A stretch of DNA of 64,000 nucleotides, taken from assembly GCA_023055425.1 (NCBI GenBank), contig JALGPY010000008.1:22727359-22791358 (forward strand), read 5' to 3'. Within the stretch, counting starts at the first letter, position 1. Every line of letters starts with the position of its first letter. Source of the stretch: Linanthus parryae. Its lineage: Eukaryota; Streptophyta; Magnoliopsida; Ericales; Polemoniaceae. Shown here one piece after another: positions 47,776 through 60,024 of this stretch. The position numbers were made by a program, and so were the translations under genes. The notes below the pieces were generated by a model. The model saw nothing but the letters and a program-made list of their open reading frames with translations. It made no database searches and was not told the DNA's origin.

Positions 47776-50700
47776 TGTAATACCCCGTATTTAAGTTAGC
47801 GGTTATTTGGTCATTTCGGAAATATATTTAAAATTTTTGAGAAATTTATATTTCAAACTTTTTCTTGACTTCTTCTTAGTTTTAAAGTTTAGGATGTCAA
47901 TCGACATCTATGATTATACAAAATTTTATTTTGAGCTTATTTGTAGTTTTGAAAACTTGAATAATACGATATGAAACTCATTTTGTATACGTGGGAGATA
48001 CTTGTAAATTTTATAAAAAAATGGATTTTGACATCTATTTACAAAGTGGTTTATTTGAAATTATTTGACAATTTTGTAATTTATGAAAACTAACTTGTAT
48101 GTGATGGCTAGTAATTGAAAATTATATTTTCACCATCTTTACTCTTGGATTTTATACTTCAACACCATCCATTAACTCATGTAATTGATACTTTCACCCA
48201 AGTACTCTCACCAATATTTTGGTCAATACCAATAAGATAATGTCTCTTCATGACTACTCATATACATAAACACACACACATCCCTCAATAATTCACTACT
48301 ACCTACCATCTTGTATGTGAATCTTCTTGTGGAATTCTTCACCACCAACCCCCACCATCAACCTCATTTCAATCACCCTCATTTCATTTCACTTTCTCTC
48401 TTCAAGAACACTCAAAACCTCCATTCTCTCTCCAAGAAACTCCATTCCCGGATTGGAGTGTTGACCTCACAAAAACACCTCCAAAACATCATTTTTCACC
48501 TTCAAATTCATGAAAAACTCAAGTCCAAGGTCATACTATGCATGGGGGGAGCTATTTTCTTCATCTTCTTCATGATTTTAAGATCCTTAAGGTCTTGTAA
48601 GCATCTCTTTTCTCTTTTTATTTGTGTGATGTTAGTTTCATCATCTTCTTCTTCATCATCACATTCCTCTCACATCAAAATTCCCTCCATTGAAGGGGTT
48701 TTCAAGCTCTCATGGACTTCAAGCTTATCCAAGCACCATCATTTTACAAAATGTCTCTCTTAAGGCTCATTCGTAAGCTTTCATTCCTCTTTAAATTTGT
48801 GCATTTTGATGTTACTTTCATCATCATGATAGAAAACTTCTTGATCTTTGCTTGCATGTGTGTCTAGAATATGAATTGGAGACTTTAAGCTTGTTTTTCT
48901 TCAAGTTCATCACACGATTCCCTAAGTTTCTTGTTTGATATCTTTTTGTATGTTTAATTGGTTGTATTTGAGTATAAAAACATATTTCTCAAGTTGCATG
49001 TATGATGTAAGTGGATTGATCATGTTTTAAGTGCTCTAGGTGAAAATTGCATATTTTTACAATCTGACCAGTTTGTGAAAAACGTATATTATCTCTAAGT
49101 TTTGTCACTGTAGAATTTTTAACTCTTTCATATTCTGAAACTAGACTCAGAGGGGGTCATTTTGAAAAAAAAATCAACTCAATAGCCATTTTGGTTAGGG
49201 AGATATGCTCATTCTAAGTTGCATATTTTCTGAAACTCTGTTTTTGGACAAGTTTTGCTATTTTTGTTAAAAATCTCATTTACATAAACATATGGCACCC
49301 AATCTTTCTTGTGATGAAACTAGACACATAAGGAATTCATTCTGGAGAAGATGGGCATCTTTCCTATTCTCCAAGTAGTAGTAATTGTTCTTCAAAGTTG
49401 AAACTTTCTTCCAAACTTGTCTCTGCATAGCAGTATTTGTTATTTTTGTAACTTGAGTTTTATAATAGCTATGCATGATTTTCTTGATGTTTCTGGAAGT
49501 AGACACATATAGGTTCATCATACATTAATTTCAAAATTTTGGGAGATGATTTGATATGGTAACTATGGCTCCAAAGTCAGAGCTACAATTCTGTCCAGAA
49601 TTGTAGTTTCACATTTTTTAGAAAACTTGAATTTTTTAACTTCTAGGTGTTTTGTTGGACTTACTTTGATAATTAAACATCATTATATGTGCATTAGTGA
49701 AATTTAGGACTATGTACATGTAGGTTTGCATTTCTATTATGCATGTGTAAATTGGTTATAACGAGTACGTCATACGTGTGATTGTAGACATCGACCCCGT
49801 AGGAGAGAGCGGTTGTCGTCGGAGTGCTAGACTTAGTATCTTGAGTTTGATTGTGCTCCATCTCAGTGGTAAGTACATATGTACGACCTTTTCATATCAA
49901 AATGTGCGTATGTGTTTGATGTTTAAAATTAATGCTTGTTATATGAAAAAAATATGAGAATGCATATTTTCCACTCGAATGTTGTTAAACTATTTTATTC
50001 ATCTCCTTTGAGAACTCTCGGAATTTACTTGTGAAATGTTGATATTCTGATTCTGGTTATGTGAAAGAGAAGAAATAAAATACCTCTAATAGACTTAGGA
50101 CGATGTACAGAGTATTGTTATTAATGGGAGGCGTCAAGCGATCCTCCATTTTCTTATGGCTAAGACCATTGAAGCAATGCTTCTTATTATTGGATAGAAC
50201 GTTAATGTTCACAAATCCGTCCCCGATGAGCCAAAATGTATCAAGATATTGAGGCCAAGGGGTTTATAGAGCTATAGAGTGCTACTTATACTTGTAAGGG
50301 TCACTACGGTATAGGGGTGTCGACACTTAAGGCCTTTTAGCTAATGTTGTGAGCGGGGTTGACGAATGGGCTCCCTTAACGCTCGGGTGAAATAGGGTTT
50401 GATAGACCCTAGAAGGAACCCTTAGTGATTATTTCGTGATCCCTCTGTCTACATCGATCCTGCTGGTGGCTCTTGACACGCCTCAGCTAAACTTAATGGT
50501 TAAATTGCAATTGAAAGAAAGTGTGACTACTTTATTAATGTTGTTTGTGGCTCTTGATATGCCCTAATCGATTGAAATGAATTGTAAATATTGGCTACTC
50601 ATGAACTACTATCGTTATCAGTTCAAATGAACTTGTTTACTCTGGATATTTTACCAACTACTCGTGGTTTCTTAATGTTATTAAATTGAGAAGTTTTTGT

Positions 50701-51102
50701 TACTCGGTTACTTCAAGTTGATCCAAATTCTCCAATATGATAGTTTTACTGTTTAAATCTTCTGATTTGATTCAACTCATGCTTTCGTGCCACTCGTTGC
50801 TTTACATGTCGTAGTATGTATTTACTCAGTTTTTATTGATTATTTCTTCAAAACTGCGTCGGCATTTGCCATTTTAAAACCGCAGGTTGTCAATCAAGTT
50901 TGGGGAATGGGAACGCGGATCGAGATGAAGAAGTTTAGCTTAAGTCAGATCACTTAGTAGATCACTCACGATTTGTTTTAGATTGTACTTAATATCGAAA
51001 TTTTGTTATGTACATTAAGCGAAATGTAATCTTAATAGTATATTTCTACTTTTGGTTGTCGATTGTCTCTTTAGCCCTGAACCGAGATCCCGGGTTGTTT
51101 CA
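47776..51102 (+). repeat. LTR copy 2 (3327 bp)
   Basis: Full-length LTR, same length as copy 1. It differs at position 49930, which is T where copies 1 and 3 have G. It is shared as the 3' LTR of unit 1 and the 5' LTR of unit 2. Confidence 0.9.
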
Positions 51103-52297
51103 GATGGTATCAGAGCATCGGTTCTCCGGTTAAAGTGACTTTTCGATTTCCATTAGTAGAGAATAAGAAAGATAAAACGTTTTCAAAACTTAAAATTGAC
51201 TAGGATATCTCAATTTGGTAATAACAAAGTAAGCAAGCCGCGGGGATTTTGGGGTACTTACGTATTCTTAAACACGATTTGTACCGTACTTGTTGATTAG
51301 CTGTTAATTGCTAATTGGTATGTGCTCCATGCAGAATCTACTTGCTTATTTATATGTTTGCTATCCTATGAGCATGTTTACTTGCTATATAGAAATGATT
51401 TGACATTGTCGTGTGATGTCAATCCGTGTTCCTTTGCTTGGTCATCCTACCTTGTCTACGAGAGAGTAACGACCTTTTGACTTAAATACCCTGAGACCAT
51501 TCTTTTCTTACCTATGAGCGCGAATTTTAAGATAGTACTTTATTTTATTTTGAGTTAATTTGACATGGTCGTTCCAAAATTGGAATGTTTTGACAAAAAA
51601 AAAGTATCCTTTAAAAAAATAATTTTGAAAAAAAAAATGATTGGGTGCGGAGATACCAAATGCCAAGTGATATGTACCACTTTGTTTAGCAGTCCGCTGG
51701 CGTGACCCTTAGTACGACGGTACTATGAGTTGTACCCGCTGTGTAGACTAAGTTGGAACTTGTGAAACACATGCGAGTTGTGATGGAGAGAAACGTTGTG
51801 TGACGACACATAGTGTTCTTTTCTCCCTCGTATGCGTGGAACACTTGAGGTGATTGGTTTATCTAATCCTATGAAGGTAAGACAATATTTTTAACGCGGA
51901 TGAGCAAAGCAAAATGGCATGTTAGTTTTGATCAAATTATTTTTCTAAAAGTTTCGTGGTTGTTTAAACGCTAGAATTTTTTTGAATCGCCTTGTAAACG
52001 TGATAACAAGTATGTTGGTCTAGACCTTTCAAAATTTAGTGCCGACCTTTTACTTGAGCACATTGTGTTTGAATCCCTACTATTGATACGAGTGAGTATA
52101 GACCTTACCGACCGAGAGCTCGTTTCCGTTAATTTAAGTGTTGCATGTGCATTAACCTTGCATAAAACTTGCATGTGCATTAGCATTGCATACAACTCTT
52201 TTGTGCATTAGTTGCATTCTCGTGAAGCATGTTCGTAGTTTCACTCAAAAGTTTTCTTAAGCTTCGGGGACGAAGCTTCATTTTAAGGGGGATATAA
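51103..52297 (+). repeat. Internal region copy 2
   Basis: Second internal region with primer site TGGTATCAGAGC just inside and a polypurine tract at its 3' edge. At 52108 it shares C with copy 3. Confidence 0.9.
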
Positions 52298-55200
52298 TGT
52301 AATACCCCGTATTTAAGTTAGCGGTTATTTGGTCATTTCGGAAATATATTTAAAATTTTTGAGAAATTTATATTTCAAACTTTTTCTTGACTTCTTCTTA
52401 GTTTTAAAGTTTAGGATGTCAATCGACATCTATGATTATACAAAATTTTATTTTGAGCTTATTTGTAGTTTTGAAAACTTGAATAATACGATATGAAACT
52501 CATTTTGTATACGTGGGAGATACTTGTAAATTTTATAAAAAAATGGATTTTGACATCTATTTACAAAGTGGTTTATTTGAAATTATTTGACAATTTTGTA
52601 ATTTATGAAAACTAACTTGTATGTGATGGCTAGTAATTGAAAATTATATTTTCACCATCTTTACTCTTGGATTTTATACTTCAACACCATCCATTAACTC
52701 ATGTAATTGATACTTTCACCCAAGTACTCTCACCAATATTTTGGTCAATACCAATAAGATAATGTCTCTTCATGACTACTCATATACATAAACACACACA
52801 CATCCCTCAATAATTCACTACTACCTACCATCTTGTATGTGAATCTTCTTGTGGAATTCTTCACCACCAACCCCCACCATCAACCTCATTTCAATCACCC
52901 TCATTTCATTTCACTTTCTCTCTTCAAGAACACTCAAAACCTCCATTCTCTCTCCAAGAAACTCCATTCCCGGATTGGAGTGTTGACCTCACAAAAACAC
53001 CTCCAAAACATCATTTTTCACCTTCAAATTCATGAAAAACTCAAGTCCAAGGTCATACTATGCATGGGGGGAGCTATTTTCTTCATCTTCTTCATGATTT
53101 TAAGATCCTTAAGGTCTTGTAAGCATCTCTTTTCTCTTTTTATTTGTGTGATGTTAGTTTCATCATCTTCTTCTTCATCATCACATTCCTCTCACATCAA
53201 AATTCCCTCCATTGAAGGGGTTTTCAAGCTCTCATGGACTTCAAGCTTATCCAAGCACCATCATTTTACAAAATGTCTCTCTTAAGGCTCATTCGTAAGC
53301 TTTCATTCCTCTTTAAATTTGTGCATTTTGATGTTACTTTCATCATCATGATAGAAAACTTCTTGATCTTTGCTTGCATGTGTGTCTAGAATATGAATTG
53401 GAGACTTTAAGCTTGTTTTTCTTCAAGTTCATCACACGATTCCCTAAGTTTCTTGTTTGATATCTTTTTGTATGTTTAATTGGTTGTATTTGAGTATAAA
53501 AACATATTTCTCAAGTTGCATGTATGATGTAAGTGGATTGATCATGTTTTAAGTGCTCTAGGTGAAAATTGCATATTTTTACAATCTGACCAGTTTGTGA
53601 AAAACGTATATTATCTCTAAGTTTTATCACTGTAGAATTTTTAACTCTTTCATATTCTGAAACTAGACTCAGAGGGGGTCATTTTGAAAAAAAAATCAAC
53701 TCAATAGCCATTTTGGTTAGGGAGATATGCTCATTCTAAGTTGCATATTTTCTGAAACTCTGTTTTTGGACAAGTTTTGCTATTTTTGTTAAAAATCTCA
53801 TTTACATAAACATATGGCACCCAATCTTTCTTGTGATGAAACTAGACACATAAGGAATTCATTCTGGAGAAGATGGGCATCTTTCCTATTCTCCAAGTAG
53901 TAGTAATTGTTCTTCAAAGTTGAAACTTTCTTCCAAACTTGTCTCTGCATAGCAGTATTTGTTATTTTTGTAACTTGAGTTTTATAATAGCTATGCATGA
54001 TTTTCTTGATGTTTCTGGAAGTAGACACATATAGGTTCATCATACATTAATTTCAAAATTTTGGGAGATGATTTGATATGGTAACTATGGCTCCAAAGTC
54101 AGAGCTACAATTCTGTCCAGAATTGTAGTTTCACATTTTTTAGAAAACTTGAATTTTTTAACTTCTAGGTGTTTTGTTGGACTTACTTTGATAATTAAAC
54201 ATCATTATATGTGCATTAGTGAAATTTAGGACTATGTACATGTAGGTTTGCATTTCTATTATGCATGTGTAAATTGGTTATAACGAGTACGTCATACGTG
54301 TGATTGTAGACATCGACCCCGTAGGAGAGAGCGGTTGTCGTCGGAGTGCTAAACTTAGTTTCTTGAGTTTGATTGTGCTCCATCTCAGTGGTAAGTACAT
54401 ATGTACGACCTTTTCATATCAAAATGTGCGTATGTGTTTGATGTTTAAAATGAATGCTTGTTATATGAAAAAAATATGAGAATGCATATTTTCCACTCGA
54501 ATGTTGTTAAACTATTTTATTCATCTCCTTTGAGAACTCTCGGAATTTACTTGTGAAATGTTGATATTCTGATTCTGGTTATGTGAAAGAGAAGAAATAA
54601 AATACCTCTAATAGACTTAGGACGATGTACAGAGTATTGTTATTAATGGGAGGCGTCAAGCGATCCTCCATTTTCTTATGGCTAAGACCATTGAAGCAAT
54701 GCTTCTTATTATTGGATAGAACGTTAATGTTCACAAATCCGTCCCCGATGAGCCAAAATGTATCAAGATATTGAGGCCAAGGGGTTTATAGAGCTATAGA
54801 GTGCTACTTATACTTGTAAGGGTCACTACGGTATAGGGGTGTCGACACTTAAGGCCTTTTAGCTAATGTTGTGAGCGGGGTTGACGAATGGGCTCCCTTA
54901 ACGCTCGGGTGAAATAGGGTTTGATAGACCCTAGAAGGAACCCTTAGTGATTATTTCGTGATCCCTCTGTCTACATCGATCCTGCTGGTGGCTCTTGACA
55001 CGCCTCAGCTAAACTTAATGGTTAAATTGCAATTGAAAGAAAGTGTGACTACTTTATTAATGTTGTTTGTGGCTCTTGATATGCCCTAATCGATTGAAAT
55101 GAATTGTAAATATTGGCTACTCATGAACTACTATCGTTATCAGTTCAAATGAACTTGTTTACTCTGGATATTTTACCAACTACTCGTGGTTTCTTAATGT

Positions 55201-55624
55201 TATTAAATTGAGAAGTTTTTGTTACTCGGTTACTTCAAGTTGATCCAAATTCTCCAATATGATAGTTTTACTGTTTAAATCTTCTGATTTGATTCAACTC
55301 ATGCTTTCGTGCCACTCGTTGCTTTACATGTCGTAGTATGTATTTACTCAGTTTTTATTGATTATTTCTTCAAAACTGCGTCGGCATTTGCCATTTTAAA
55401 ACCGCAGGTTGTCAATCAAGTTTGGGGAATGGGAACGCGGATCGAGATGAAGAAGTTTAGCTTAAGTCAGATCACTTAGTAGATCACTCACGATTTGTTT
55501 TAGATTGTACTTAATATCGAAATTTTGTTATGTACATTAAGCGAAATGTAATCTTAATAGTATATTTCTACTTTTGGTTGTCGATTGTCTCTTTAGCCCT
55601 GAACCGAGATCCCGGGTTGTTTCA
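52298..55624 (+). repeat. LTR copy 3 (3327 bp)
   Basis: Full-length LTR. Private changes noted by eye: A at 53626, A at 54352 and T at 54360. It is therefore the most diverged of the three full LTRs, though still nearly identical to them. Confidence 0.9.
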
Positions 55625-56819
55625 GATGGTATCAGAGCATCGGTTCTCCGGTTAAAGTGACTTTTCGATTTCCATTAGTAGAGAATAAGAAAGATAAAAC
55701 GTTTTCAAAACTTAAAATTGACTAGGATATCTCAATTTGGTAATAACAAAGTAAGCAAGCCGCGGGGATTTTGGGGTACTTACGTATTCTTAAACACGAT
55801 TTGTACCGTACTTGTTGATTAGCTGTTAATTGCTAATTGGTATGTGCTCCATGCAGAATCTACTTGCTTATTTATATGTTTGCTATCCTATGAGCATGTT
55901 TACTTGCTATATAGAAATGATTTGACATTGTCGTGTGATGTCAATCCGTGTTCCTTTGCTTGGTCATCCTACCTTGTCTACGAGAGAGTAACGACCTTTT
56001 GACTTAAATACCCTGAGACCATTCTTTTCTTACCTATGAGCGCGAATTTTAAGATAGTACTTTATTTTATTTTGAGTTAATTTGACATGGTCGTTCCAAA
56101 ATTGGAATGTTTTGACAAAAAAAAAGTATCCTTTAAAAAAATAATTTTGAAAAAAAAAATGATTGGGTGCGGAGATACCAAATGCCAAATGATATGTACC
56201 ACTTTGTTTAGCAGTCCGCTGGCGTGACCCTTAGTACGACGGTACTATGAGTTGTACCCGCTGTGTAGACTAAGTTGGAACTTGTGAAACACATGCGAGT
56301 TGTGATGGAGAGAAACGTTGTGTGACGACACATAGTGTTCTTTTCTCCCTCGTATGCGTGGAACACTTGAGGTGATTGGTTTATCTAATCCTATGAAGGT
56401 AAGACAATATTTTTAACGCGGATGAGCAAAGCAAAATGGCATGTTAGTTTTGATCAAATTATTTTTCTAAAAGTTTCGTGGTTGTTTAAACGCTAGAATT
56501 TTTTTGAATCGCCTTGTAAACGTGATAACAAGTATGTTGGTCTAGACCTTTCAAAATTTAGTGCCGACCTTTTACTTGAGCACATTGTGTTTGAATCCCT
56601 ACTATTGATACGAGTGAGTATAGACCTTACCGACCGAGAGCTCGTTTCCGTTAATTTAAGTGTTGCATGTGCATTAACCTTGCATAAAACTTGCATGTGC
56701 ATTAGCATTGCATACAACTCTTTTGTGCATTAGTTGCATTCTCGTGAAGCATGTTCGTAGTTTCACTCAAAAGTTTTCTTAAGCTTCGGGGACGAAGCTT
56801 CATTTTAAGGGGGATATAA
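55625..56819 (+). repeat. Internal region copy 3
   Basis: Third internal region. Position 56189 is A where copy 2 has G. It leads directly into the truncated terminal LTR. Confidence 0.9.
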
Positions 56820-57679
56820 TGTAATACCCCGTATTTAAGTTAGCGGTTATTTGGTCATTTCGGAAATATATTTAAAATTTTTGAGAAATTTATATTTCAA
56901 ACTTTTTCTTGACTTCTTCTTAGTTTTAAAGTTTAGGATGTCAATCGACATCTATGATTATACAAAATTTTATTTTGAGCTTATTTGTAGTTTTGAAAAC
57001 TTGAATAATACGATATGAAACTCATTTTGTATACGTGGGAGATACTTGTAAATTTTATAAAAAAATGGATTTTGACATCTATTTACAAAGTGGTTTATTT
57101 GAAATTATTTGACAATTTTGTAATTTATGAAAACTAACTTGTATGTGATGGCTAGTAATTGAAAATTATATTTTCACCATCTTTACTCTTGGATTTTATA
57201 CTTCAACACCATCCATTAACTCATGTAATTGATACTTTCACCCAAGTACTCTCACCAATATTTTGGTCAATACCAATAAGATAATGTCTCTTCATGACTA
57301 CTCATATACATAAACACACACACATCCCTCAATAATTCACTACTACCTACCATCTTGTATGTGAATCTTCTTGTGGAATTCTTCACCACCAACCCCCACC
57401 ATCAACCTCATTTCAATCACCCTCATTTCATTTCACTTTCTCTCTTCAAGAACACTCAAAACCTCCATTCTCTCTCCAAGAAACTCCATTCCCGGATTGA
57501 GATGAAGAAGTTTAGCTTAAGTCAGATCACTTAGTAGATCACTCACGATTTGTTTTAGATTGTACTTAATATCGAAATTTTGTTATGTACATTAAGCGAA
57601 ATGTAATCTTAATAGTATATTTCTACTTTTGGTTGTCGATTGTCTCTTTAGCCCTGAACCGAGATCCCGGGTTGTTTCA
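56820..57679 (+). repeat. LTR copy 4 with 2467-bp internal deletion
   Basis: This terminal LTR is only 860 bp. It follows the others from TGTAATACCCCG to CCCGGATT (about 57498), then jumps to the GAGATGAAGAAG segment found 2.47 kb further on in full copies. It ends normally at GGGTTGTTTCA. Both parent sites contain CGGAT, so short homology probably joined the ends. Both LTR termini and the flanking GCTAC are intact. Confidence 0.9.
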
Positions 57680-57860
57680 GCTACCATTTGAACTTTCAGA
57701 CACAAACACAGAGAAAGAGACCAACTTTCGATTTTTCGAACTCACACGATGAAGATCGACAGACAGAGAGATGGAGATGAGAAGATCGATGGTGGAGATG
57801 GGGATAGAGCCGATCGATCTCCTCCCTCCATCTCTCTCTCTCTCTCTTGTCCGAAGATGG

Positions 57861-58085
57861 GGATCCGAGACCGGCGACGCAGAGAAGGGCCGCCCGGCCG
57901 GCTCCGTCGACGGCGTCGATGTCTCTGCCGTCGTCGGATTCGATTATCTCTAGAGCAGACTCGTCGGATTTCTTAGCGGCGGTCCACCAAGGGTTTTCGT
58001 ACTCGGCGACGACGTCTCTGGCGATGAAATCGGAGGGAACCCACGTCGGCGCATGGTCTTCCCTCCACTGGATTAGATACTCCAT
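57861..58085 (-). pseudogene. cpSRP43 fragment: Captured chloroplast SRP43 fragment in the MULE
   Basis: The minus strand reads [20 protein letters not shown], then [19 protein letters not shown], and on to [20 protein letters not shown]. This is the first chromodomain and the start of the first ankyrin repeat of cpSRP43 (CAO), the stromal factor that carries light-harvesting proteins to the thylakoid. Similarity stops after VAGLGS, where unrelated low-complexity sequence follows. The open frame extends upstream to about 58214 with a Pro-rich segment and has no ATG before M44. The remaining ankyrin repeats and chromodomains 2-3 are missing. It is a transposon passenger, not a working gene; antisense or small RNA effects on the parent are possible but unproven. 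Confidence 0.8.
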
Positions 58086-59051
58086 GTGGGTTTTCGACGG
58101 TGGAGGCTCTAAGTTTGAATTGGTGGCGGTGTGGGTGGCGCTGGGGGTGATTGGAGGTGGCGGAGGAGAAGGAGAGTGGGGCGGAAAGAGGACGGAGAAC
58201 TGTGAGGGCAACAAGATCTAATCAGTGTAAGTTTGTTCTCCAGATTTTGACATTGAATTTTTAATTGGGGGTTTTTGGTACCCAATCTAAAGAAAAAAGA
58301 CCAGTGTAAGTTTGGATTTTGTGCTTTGTTTTTGTTGGGTTTCTCTCTTTTTCTTCACCCACAAATCATCATCTTCTTCTTCCTCCCCCAGTAATCCTCT
58401 CTTCAATTGCAGCAGGTCTTCCATATGAGGGATGAAGTAAATCATTTGTTTTTTTTTTTTGATTTTGTTGTAGCAAATCAGTTATTTTGCTGATTTTAGG
58501 CGTGAACTAGACAATTCTGATGATTTTAGGCGTGATTTGAGTTTGAATCTGGGTGTGTTCTTGGAAGTAAAGGCTATGAGCTTCTAGTTTTTCTTGAACC
58601 TATGAGCTCTTGCTTGAGCATATTCAAGAACCTAGGTAAGGGGCTAGTAGCGATATTTGTGGGATTGTTTGCTCTAATGTTGTAGGTTTTTCTTTGCTTT
58701 GAATCTTTGTTAAAGCTAAAATGTTGTATGTTTTTCTGAAAGAGGAATGTAGTAGCTAATTTTTTTTGGAAATTTAATAGTGTTCTTGGTGTTCTTGATG
58801 TTCTTGACGATAAATGATAGGCAATATAGTCCAAAAAATATACAGGGGCAATATTGTCCGAAATAATTCAATTAACTAATTTTCTAACGGAACTTAACAG
58901 AGGGTGCAAACTGTCCACGGAATATTCCGTTAAATGGGTGCGGAGTGTCTTTATCCAAAACCCAGGGGTGGTCTGTGGGTTTTTCCCTAAACCCAGGGGT
59001 GGTCAGTGTCTTTTACCCGTAAAAGAATTACTTTAAAGATTATAAAAAAAT

Positions 59052-59145
59052 CTTGCCTCTAATGAGGTTCGAACCTAGAACCTCCCCCCTCACAAACCCA
59101 AGCCCTTAAGTGTTGACGTGTAACCACTAGGGCAAGCCCTCACTT
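59052..59145 (-). repeat. tRNA-derived SINE head
   Basis: Read on the minus strand, CTTGCCCTAGTGGTTA is an A-box match and AGGTTCGAACCTC a near-perfect B box about 50 bp later, ending in a T run that could stop pol III. It lies beside the MULE's right target duplication. An acceptor-stem fold was not found, so a SINE relic is more likely than a tRNA gene. Confidence 0.5.
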
Positions 59146-59640
59146 GTTAACTTCCCCAATTATTCTTATTTACCAACTAACCAAATTAATTAATGAAAAA
59201 AAAAAAAACAAAACAAAAGAAGAAGGAAAGAGAGAGAAAGACCCTACTTATAAACAACTTAATTCTTGTGTAGAATATAGTTTTACAATAATAAATAATT
59301 AACAAGTAGTAAAATATTCATGATTGAGCTAATTTGCTCCTCACTGCGGGAAGTCAAGCAATAAAGTAGAGTACCAAATTTTATTCCAAGATCAAATTTA
59401 GTTCAAGGACAATTTTTTACTCCTCATTGTTGGAGATGCTCAAAATTAAAAGTTCTAAAAAATATTCAAAACCCAACTTATAAACAAAAATTCTCGAGTT
59501 CATTTTTACATTGTGAACTTATAATTCAAATCCAAAATTTCAGCTTACACACCAAATACTTCTTATAAGTTGTCTCGAACTTATAAACTAGACTCATAAG
59601 CAGCTTATAAGTCATACAAAACTCCCCTTAAAAGTAACTA

Positions 59641-59734
59641 GGGCGGTAGCTCAAGTGATAGAGTTTTGGAAACCCTTACATGAGAATTCGAGTTCAAATC
59701 CGGCAGAAAAAGAAAAAAGAAAAAAAGAAAAAAC
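59641..59734 (+). repeat. tRNA-derived SINE with A-rich tail, near ClpD
   Basis: GGGCGGTAGCTCAAGTGATAGAG is tRNA-like (A box) and GAGTTCAAATCCGGCAG holds the B box. An A-rich tail (GAAAAAGAAAAAAG type) follows at once. It sits about 290 bp before the ClpD start codon and could lie in its promoter or leader. Confidence 0.55.
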
Positions 59735-60024
59735 TCCCCCTTAAAAGCTTATCCATAATCATCATGCCACAAAAAAGGAAAATAAAACAGAACACAGACC
59801 ATAAGAAACTGTATTTTTCGTGTTGCACCACAACTGTTCGACAAAACTCCCCAAAGAGAATTCTCAACAACACACTGAAAGCAAGCAAGAATGTGGCATT
59901 GACGTGCAACCTTCCCTTCCTGCTATACCTTCCTTCCCTCTCTCCCATTCATCAACTTCATATATCTCCCATACTTCTGTACATAACATCTCTCTTCTTC
60001 TTCAACATCATCATTATCATCCCT

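Larger units (their letters stand above)
43254..57679 (+). mobile_element. Tandem array of a non-coding LTR retrotransposon
   Basis: The order is LTR (43254-46580), internal (46581-47775), LTR (47776-51102), internal (51103-52297), LTR (52298-55624), internal (55625-56819), truncated LTR (56820-57679). The period is exactly 4522 bp. Only the outer edges carry the 5-bp target duplication GCTAC (43249-43253 and 57680-57684), so the whole array behaves as one insertion. LTRs run TG...CA (TGTAATACCCCG to GGGTTGTTTCA). After each full LTR comes the initiator-Met-tRNA primer site TGGTATCAGAGC; before LTRs 2-4 is a polypurine tract AAGGGGGA. Neither gag nor pol is present. The TGTAATACCCCG start resembles Ty3/Tekay-type LTRs. 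Confidence 0.92.
42987..59018. mobile_element. Pack-MULE carrying a cpSRP43 fragment, split by an LTR array
   Basis: Inverted ends of about 83 bp (GGGTAAAAGACACTGACCAC inwards) lie at 42987-43069 and 58936-59018. They are flanked by an exact 9-bp duplication GTAAAAGAA at 42978-42986 and 59019-59027. Without the nested retroelement the transposon would be about 1.6 kb, the same size as the one at 5821-7422. It encodes no transposase but carries a piece of the chloroplast SRP43 gene (57861-58085, minus strand), which makes it a Pack-MULE. The retroelement array occupies 43254-57679. Confidence 0.9.

Noticed and set aside
43254..57679. CRISPR-like or satellite interpretation of the 4.5-kb repeats
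   Set aside because: TG...CA LTR ends, primer site, polypurine tract and a 5-bp target duplication identify a retrotransposon array.
59052..59145. Functional tRNA gene
   Set aside because: A and B boxes are present but no complete cloverleaf with paired acceptor stem was found; a SINE relic fits better.
59680..60024. N-terminal extension of ClpD from an upstream in-frame start
   Set aside because: It translates a SINE A-rich tail into poly-Lys and lacks transit-peptide character; the ATG at 60025 begins a normal plastid leader.
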